64,000 bases of DNA from Cantharellus purpuraceus (lineage: Eukaryota; Basidiomycota; Agaricomycetes; Cantharellales; Hydnaceae). Shown piece by piece: positions 59,042-64,000 of the stretch. Position 1 is the stretch's first letter. Every line of letters starts with the position of its first letter. A program made the position numbers and the translations under genes. The stretch covers positions 124,001 to 188,000 of the forward strand of contig JALBUN010000002.1 of NCBI GenBank assembly GCA_025174535.1, written 5' to 3'. Below the pieces are notes generated by a model. That model made no database searches and had not been told where the DNA came from. It was given only the letters and a program-made list of their open reading frames with translations.

Positions 59042-61311
59042 TTAAACGAGACCCGTGGCAGTGATGTAGTCCTTCAAGATAGAATCTGCCACTTAGTTGT
59101 TGAGATACCGTCAGCACGTGAAATGAATGAGGGAAACAGAGACATGCCATTATAAATGATCTTCTTCGTTGCGGTCGTGTCCTGTACCGTCCGCGGGTAA
59201 GCATGCATGCCTGGACGGAATTGGAACAATGGAACACGCACAATCACAGACGCAAAATGCTATGAGGTGACGAGGAAGTACAATGTCAGTACAAATGATA
59301 ACAGCCATGAACTAGGTCATAAGTAAAGGAAAAGGTGCGTACAGTGTAGAGTGTCCGCCCGGTCTCATCGCTCTTGCGGTGCGCCTGGAGAAAATGGGCC
59401 CGGAAGTACTGCGAGGCTTCCTCATATGTATTCTGTGATATACCAAGTTAACATGGTCATTTGTGCAGCGTATGTACTTACCACCCGGTCGCCGAAAGAC
59501 GTGATACTAAGAAGACGTCAGTTGTGAGATAAATTACATAGCATAAGAGAATAACGCACAATTTCTTGACCTTGATCCCTGCCTCAATTTTCTGTCGAAG
59601 CAAGTCCGTCTGAAATACATGAAGGCCAAAGTTAGGATGATGCCACGAGCACAAGGATGATCACACTTTATTGAGCAACAGAATAAGGTGGGCTTGTTTG
59701 AGCAGCTTGTTCGAACAAATTTGAGAAAATATTTGCAACGAGTCGTCTATGCGGTTTGTTCGTGGATCTTCTTCAAGATACTGGAGGCGGACGTTCTATG
59801 AAGACAGAATAGAGATTAACAGTGTGGGATGGGTACCTGATCGAACGCCGAGATCGGCGCGAGGAATATAATGGCCTTAGCTACAAGACCCAAAGTAGTT
59901 TGTTAAACAAGACACTTCAAGAACCGAGTGAATTGCCATACCGTCATCAAAGTATGGCGCCCATGCATGTCGGAGGCCTCTGCAATGATGAGTCAATAAA
60001 GAGGCATGAGGGCAAGACAGAGAGCTACCTTGCTCCGCCGACATCGTATATAAGCCAGCGGACAGGTTTCCCACCAGCACTGACGTCGAAAACATGTTCC
60101 GAGACTCCGAGTGTCTGAAGACGAACATGAAGGATGTCGGCTGTGAAAAATGTCAATTACAAAAACATAGCCAGTTATGAGATCCTGAAACTGCACCGTC
60201 TGTGGGAAGGTAATCGGTCTTGCTTATACGGTCGACGGCGGAGAGAAAGCTACGCGCGTGATTTAGATAATTACAACTGACAAGAGGTGCACCTTACAAA
60301 GCAGTCGAATCCTCTAGCTTGATGCGACGGGTTTTCAGCAGCACAGGCAAGTACGGATGGTGCCATAGATCACGAATATAGTCACGACATGCAGCCAAGC
60401 ATCTCTGTACGGTGTCTATGATGTCCGTATCCGTGCGTTCGCGTATTTGTAGTCTCCGGTCCCCCAGGTTCATACCTGGGGGCGCAGAACTCGATCGACC
60501 AGGTCCATCACGGTCGCGGTCCTGGGGGAATGATGCTTGCCAGTCCGACCGGATATAGACACCGCCTACGGCGCGGACCATGCCGGAGATGGAGCTGGTG
60601 AGGGATTCTTCCATGGCGATAAGGGGCCGAAGGCATTCGCGAAGGAACAGCAGCTGATCACGGGCGATAGCAATAGCGGGATCGAGAGGACCTGTCTTTA
60701 GTAAGGGCGGGTAACCGTGCTCGTGAGCACTGGATCCTGGGGAGGACGTGCGTGAAAAGTCGGCGCGGGAGTATTCTCGATCATCATGGAAGATGGAGGG
60801 TGGAGCTGAGCTGGATGATGGAGAGTGACCCATAGGGTCAAACGCAGCTTCGAGTTGGTCAAACAAGCTATGCAGTCCACGGATGACATTGAGAGCAACA
60901 ATGGGGCGCCATGTGGTCCGCTCTGCATCGAGCGTTCGTGAAGCCCATTGGAGTTGAAACTGTTTTCTTAACGTGGATTTCCCTATAACAGTGTAAATAC
61001 ATAGCAATGGCATGAATAACCAGGACGGCACCCGATTCTGCTTGGCCAAGGAGGACGACCTTGACCTCTCGTTTCGCCTTTCTCTTCTTCAGATTCTCTC
61101 GTTCAATCTGTGCGTATATGTCAGGGTGCACAGATCAAGCGTTATAAGACTGGCAGCAGAGACGTACCTCGAGCTGAGCGTCGATCTCGGCACTGATTCT
61201 GAGGGCTTCTGCCTCAGCCTGCTCTCGCTCTGCTCGTTGCTGAGGCGTCTCATCCAGAGGTGGACGCGCTGCGATGTTGAGAGGGTCTGGAGAGGCAGGA
61301 CGGCGGGGCAT
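59042..61311 (-). CDS. Divergent heterotrimeric G-protein alpha subunit
   Basis: The N-terminal exon (MPRRPASPDPLNIAARPPLD) has no Gly-2, so it lacks the usual myristoylation signal. The P-loop VVLLGQAESG joins KSTLRKQFQLQWAS across an intron. The helical domain carries two low-complexity inserts (PMGHSPSSSSAPPSIFHDD and DRDRDGPGRSSSAPPGMN). Switch I is DILHVRLQTLGVSEHVFDV, with the Arg and first Thr conserved. Switch II is YDVGGARGLRHAWAPYFDD, with Ala in place of the catalytic Gln. Next are AIIFLAPISAFDQ, QYLEEDPRTNRIDDSLQIF and LILLLNKTDLLRQKIEAG (G4). The C-terminus SILKDYITATGLV is joined through a GC-AG intron (about 59147-59091) and stops at TAA 59042-59044. It is a membrane-receptor-coupled GTPase by family. 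Loss of the Gln predicts slow or no intrinsic hydrolysis. Confidence 0.86.
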
Positions 61312-61780
61312 TAGTGGAAGAGGAAGAAGGAATATAAAGATGAGGTAAATAAAGGGAATTGTGTGACAGAAACACGACCAGCGTGCCGATCAGTGTTGGG
61401 TTGATACCCGGAAGGATTAACAGGTACGTCGTGGTGTGTACATGTAAGCCAGTTGAAAAAAGCCCCCGCCGTCAGACACCCAATCATTGTGTGCTCGTAA
61501 CTCATGCACGCACCAATATCATACTATTCCCAAATACTGCTCATTGCTGATGCTCTTTTCCAACCTCTATCTATTCCTCCTCCTCGTTGTCAAGACTCCA
61601 ACTCAACTCCATCCACTCACAACATCTGATGGCGATGCAATACAGGGCCGCAGGCCTTCTCATTTCAAAAAAAAGAGCACAAGATGGACAATCAACAATT
61701 TCTCCTTTACATGGTGTTCACGCCTTCTGAGCCATCATCGATTCATCCATCATGATGCATGATCATGAGGTTCCCCGGCG
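61312..61780. other. Intergenic, G alpha promoter side
   Basis: About 470 bp between the G alpha start and the stop of the flavoenzyme gene, both on the minus strand. I see no gene, only an A run at about 61668-61675. Confidence 0.4.
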
Positions 61781-63270
61781 TCAATTTAAGGCATCTTGCA
61801 CAAGTTTAGCCGCAATACTCGCTGTGCCCCAGCTACTCTGGTATCCAGCACCACCATGTCTGCTCTCCCCACCACGTCAGCTTCATCCAGACACCACCCT
61901 TACAGTACACTTACCCGTAATTGTATACCACTGGCACGTCCTTCATCCCCTTGCTATCAGCAACCTGGACCTTGCCGCTTTCCAGGCGGATTCCACCCTT
62001 TCGCGCGGGACGGAGACCGCATCCATGCTCGATCACCAAAGGCTCTATGTCAGCGACCGTGGGGGGTTGCGATACATCATGTAGGCCGGGTGGAGCAAGC
62101 TCAGGCGCTAACGCAATGGCGCGCTCCAGAATCACCTTGCCTGTTTCCGGTCGCGCATGTGGGTACCAGTCGTTTCTGAGATAGGTTCCTCCAAGAAGAA
62201 CCTATCGTGACCAGCACGGAAATGATGAACCCTAATCCTGTTGTGGAAAAACATCACATCTACTCACGTCGCCGCTCGGACGGGGGACAATATACGACAT
62301 CTCGCCGTTATTAAAATGCATGGTTATGCCGTACTTCAGCCATGGCGCACGCACGAGCACCGTTTGTCCCCTGATTGGGAACACATCTCTGCCACACCCC
62401 TATTGCATCACATTCACAAGATTGAGATTGAGTCACCTACTTGTCTTCAACGCCTCCCAGAAATCGTGCGCCGATTCCAGGGCAGACCACAAGTGCATCT
62501 GGTACGGGGAGCCCCCATGCACCAAGGAGCACCTGATCAATGTGCTGGACGTGCGCACGACGAACTTGACCCCCTTTGCTTAGGAATCGCGCTAGGAGAA
62601 AGGGTAGGTATGTCGCCGAGTCGATATTTATCGTCGTGAGTGCTACGCCGCATGCAGCAGGCGCGGGCAGCTGGGGCAGTTCTTCAGGGGGAAGCGGACG
62701 AAACTAAGTCATCGCGTGAACTCTGGTAAGTCAAAAACCATAGGGTCAACTTAAATGTCATGAATTACGTCCGGCATATGCTCCAACTCGGTCTTTCCGG
62801 TGAGGTCGTCTTCGTAGCACTCCTTCTGGGTGATACGCATAAAATGGCGTGCTTCCTCAGAGTTCTTGCCCGACTCCTCCCAAAGACGTTTAAACGTCTG
62901 GTGCTCATATTCTATGCAAACAGGTGTTGCTTTTCAGCTGTTGCCAGGCGCAGCATCATGGTACATACCCAGTTTCTTCGGATCGTCACCCTTGACATTA
63001 AGATAATGCGCTGCCTATTTATTCATATATACAGTAGTCTGAATGGTCACGAAAATGCTGCACTTACGGCCCAGGGACTAGTGTACCGAGTATTCTTCTC
63101 ATCTCCAGGAAGCGATTCTGCCACAATTGTCACTTCATGGCCGTTTCCTTGGATTTCGAGTGCGGTCGTCAATCCGACTATCCCTATACACTCGCAAATC
63201 AATAAGATGGATGACTATTTAGATGAGTTCTCCACTGCCAACCTGATCCTATAACAGCGACTCGAGGCAT
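61781..63270 (-). CDS. D-amino-acid oxidase family FAD-dependent oxidoreductase
   Basis: Starts MPRVAVIGSG joined across an intron to IVGLTTALEIQGNGHEVTIV, a Rossmann FAD-binding motif (GxGxxG). AESLPGDEKNTRYTSPWA-AHYLNVKGDDPKKLG corresponds to the family's SxxAxxxW-type substrate loop. Later blocks are EYEHQTFKRLWEESG, DQVLLGAWGLPVPDALVVCP-GIGARFLGG, FPIRGQTVLVRAPWLKYGI, SYIVPRPSGDVLLGGTYLRN, CGLRPARKGGIRLES, and the FAD-closing YNYGHGGAGYQSSWGTASIA. It ends KLVQDALN at TGA 61781-61783. It is predicted to oxidise a D-amino acid (or D-aspartate) to the keto acid, ammonia and peroxide. No clear C-terminal SKL-type peroxisomal signal is present, unlike many fungal members. Hallmark residues are in frame after splicing. 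Confidence 0.88.
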
Positions 63271-63830
63271 GAGAGTAGAACACAAGGAGGCGTGCTAAGA
63301 GGGGTGCTCCAGTCAGAATCTTGGAAATGTGACTCCTGAGTCAGGGAACTATGTCGTGCTGTTTCTGCCTAATATAGTAATTTTGGTAATTTTGGTCATG
63401 TAATTAGCGTACTGATAGGATATGGTTATCTATCATGGATCCTTAATGATCTGGCTTCAGCTCTGACTGTACACTCGCTCATCCTTCTTCCGTTTCCCAA
63501 AAGTGGATGTTAGTACGTCCTGCTCAGTCGAGACTTGTATCTGAATACACGCAAATGTACGTCAGTATCGCATACACATAATACGGGAAGCACATACTTG
63601 GAACGGTACCCCTGCTGCTAAGCCCGACTCGTGGTCTATATTGCCACCCTTGTTCCCCCTCCACCACTGTGCACGCCACGGCCACCAAGGCCACCACCCC
63701 CACACGGTTCTCCGACACACCTCCCTCCGTTGCCCATAGAGCATGCTCTCACCGTCTCCGCGTGCGCGACCGGATGATCCGTAGTACCATCCCGCATGTA
63801 AAATGAGTTGTGCTGCTGCCCTGACCCAGG
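63271..63830. other. Unresolved sequence upstream of the flavoenzyme gene
   Basis: About 560 bp. The left part is the promoter of the D-amino-acid-oxidase-like gene, with a short TTTTGGTAA-type direct repeat at about 63381-63398. A Gly-rich open stretch on the minus strand (about 63730-63640) is interrupted by a stop and shows no domain. Confidence 0.35.
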
Positions 63831-64000
63831 TCAAGGCCCAGGCGCGGGAGTGGTCACGGGAACGCCCTCAATGCACTCATGCGAAGGAGCTCGCTCTTCA
63901 AATGACGTGATTACCGCCCGCGACGCCATCGCTGACGCATGACGGTATGGCTTGCTCTTATCTTGAGCCGGGGCTGGTATCACAAGGTCTGGGGTCGTGA
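63831..64000 (-). CDS. Possible 3' exon of a gene cut by the window edge
   Basis: The minus-strand frame is open from the window edge to a TGA at 63831-63833 (about 55 codons). It reads TPDLVIPAPAQDKSKPYRHA, SAMASRAVITSFEERAPSHE and CIEGVPVTTPAPGP. Composition looks protein-like, but no domain is recognised and no upstream exon is visible. It may be a C-terminus or chance. Confidence 0.3.
   Translation of the reverse strand, partial: TTPDLVIPAPAQDKSKPYRHASAMASRAVITSFEERAPSHECIEGVPVTTPAPGP

Noticed and set aside
1..64000. CRISPR arrays, bacterial operons or a secondary-metabolite cluster
   Set aside because: No regularly spaced repeats and no backbone enzymes (PKS, NRPS, terpene synthase). 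The genes are intron-rich and functionally unlinked.

Overview
The window reads as genomic DNA of a filamentous basidiomycete, most likely an Agaricomycete. Genes are split by many short GT..AG introns of about 50-60 nt, spacing is compact, and the gene set is eukaryotic and fungal: Cdc24 with a PB1 tail, elongation factor 3, Spo11, Tsr1, a Zn2Cys6 regulator, and a large-insert G-protein alpha subunit. Gene boundaries below were built by hand, joining open segments across consensus splice sites and checking that conserved motifs stay in frame. Internal exon borders are therefore approximate unless stated.

Layout. 0-1.5 kb: a decayed phytanoyl-CoA dioxygenase-like gene (-). 1.8-4.3 kb: a Rap1/TERF2IP-like telomere protein (-), divergent from CDC24 (+, 4.8-8.2 kb). 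8.7-13.1 kb: a GH63/MGH1-like glycosidase (+). 14.1-15.7 kb: an EHN-type epoxide hydrolase (-), with a small repeat or transposon relic upstream. 16.7-21.3 kb: a caprin-like RNA-binding protein (-) and SPO11 (+), start codons 124 bp apart. 21.5-27.7 kb: a Zn2Cys6 regulator (-) and a GTPBP1-like translational GTPase (+). 28.4-30.0 kb: a two-finger C2H2 regulator (+). About 30-43 kb is gene-poor and in large part GC-rich. It holds an NDR-family AGC kinase (-) whose activation segment is encoded by three consecutive microexons, and a Yox1-like homeodomain gene (+) sharing its promoter. 43.2-47.8 kb: eEF3 (-). 48.2-53.0 kb: a membrane-anchored GH18 chitinase between two single-pass membrane proteins with disordered tails. 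54.1-58.7 kb: a mitochondrial TFB-like methyltransferase (-) and TSR1 (+), start codons 95 bp apart. 59.0-61.3 kb: a divergent G alpha (-) lacking the catalytic switch II glutamine and carrying a GC-AG intron. 61.8-63.3 kb: a D-amino-acid-oxidase-like flavoenzyme (-). The right edge may hold the 3' exon of another gene.

These are mostly unlinked housekeeping, signalling and regulatory functions, not an operon or a secondary-metabolite cluster. The recurring structural theme is head-to-head gene pairs with short shared promoters: Rap1/CDC24, caprin/SPO11, Zn2Cys6/GTPBP1, NDR kinase/homeobox, eEF3/membrane protein, and mtTFB/TSR1.
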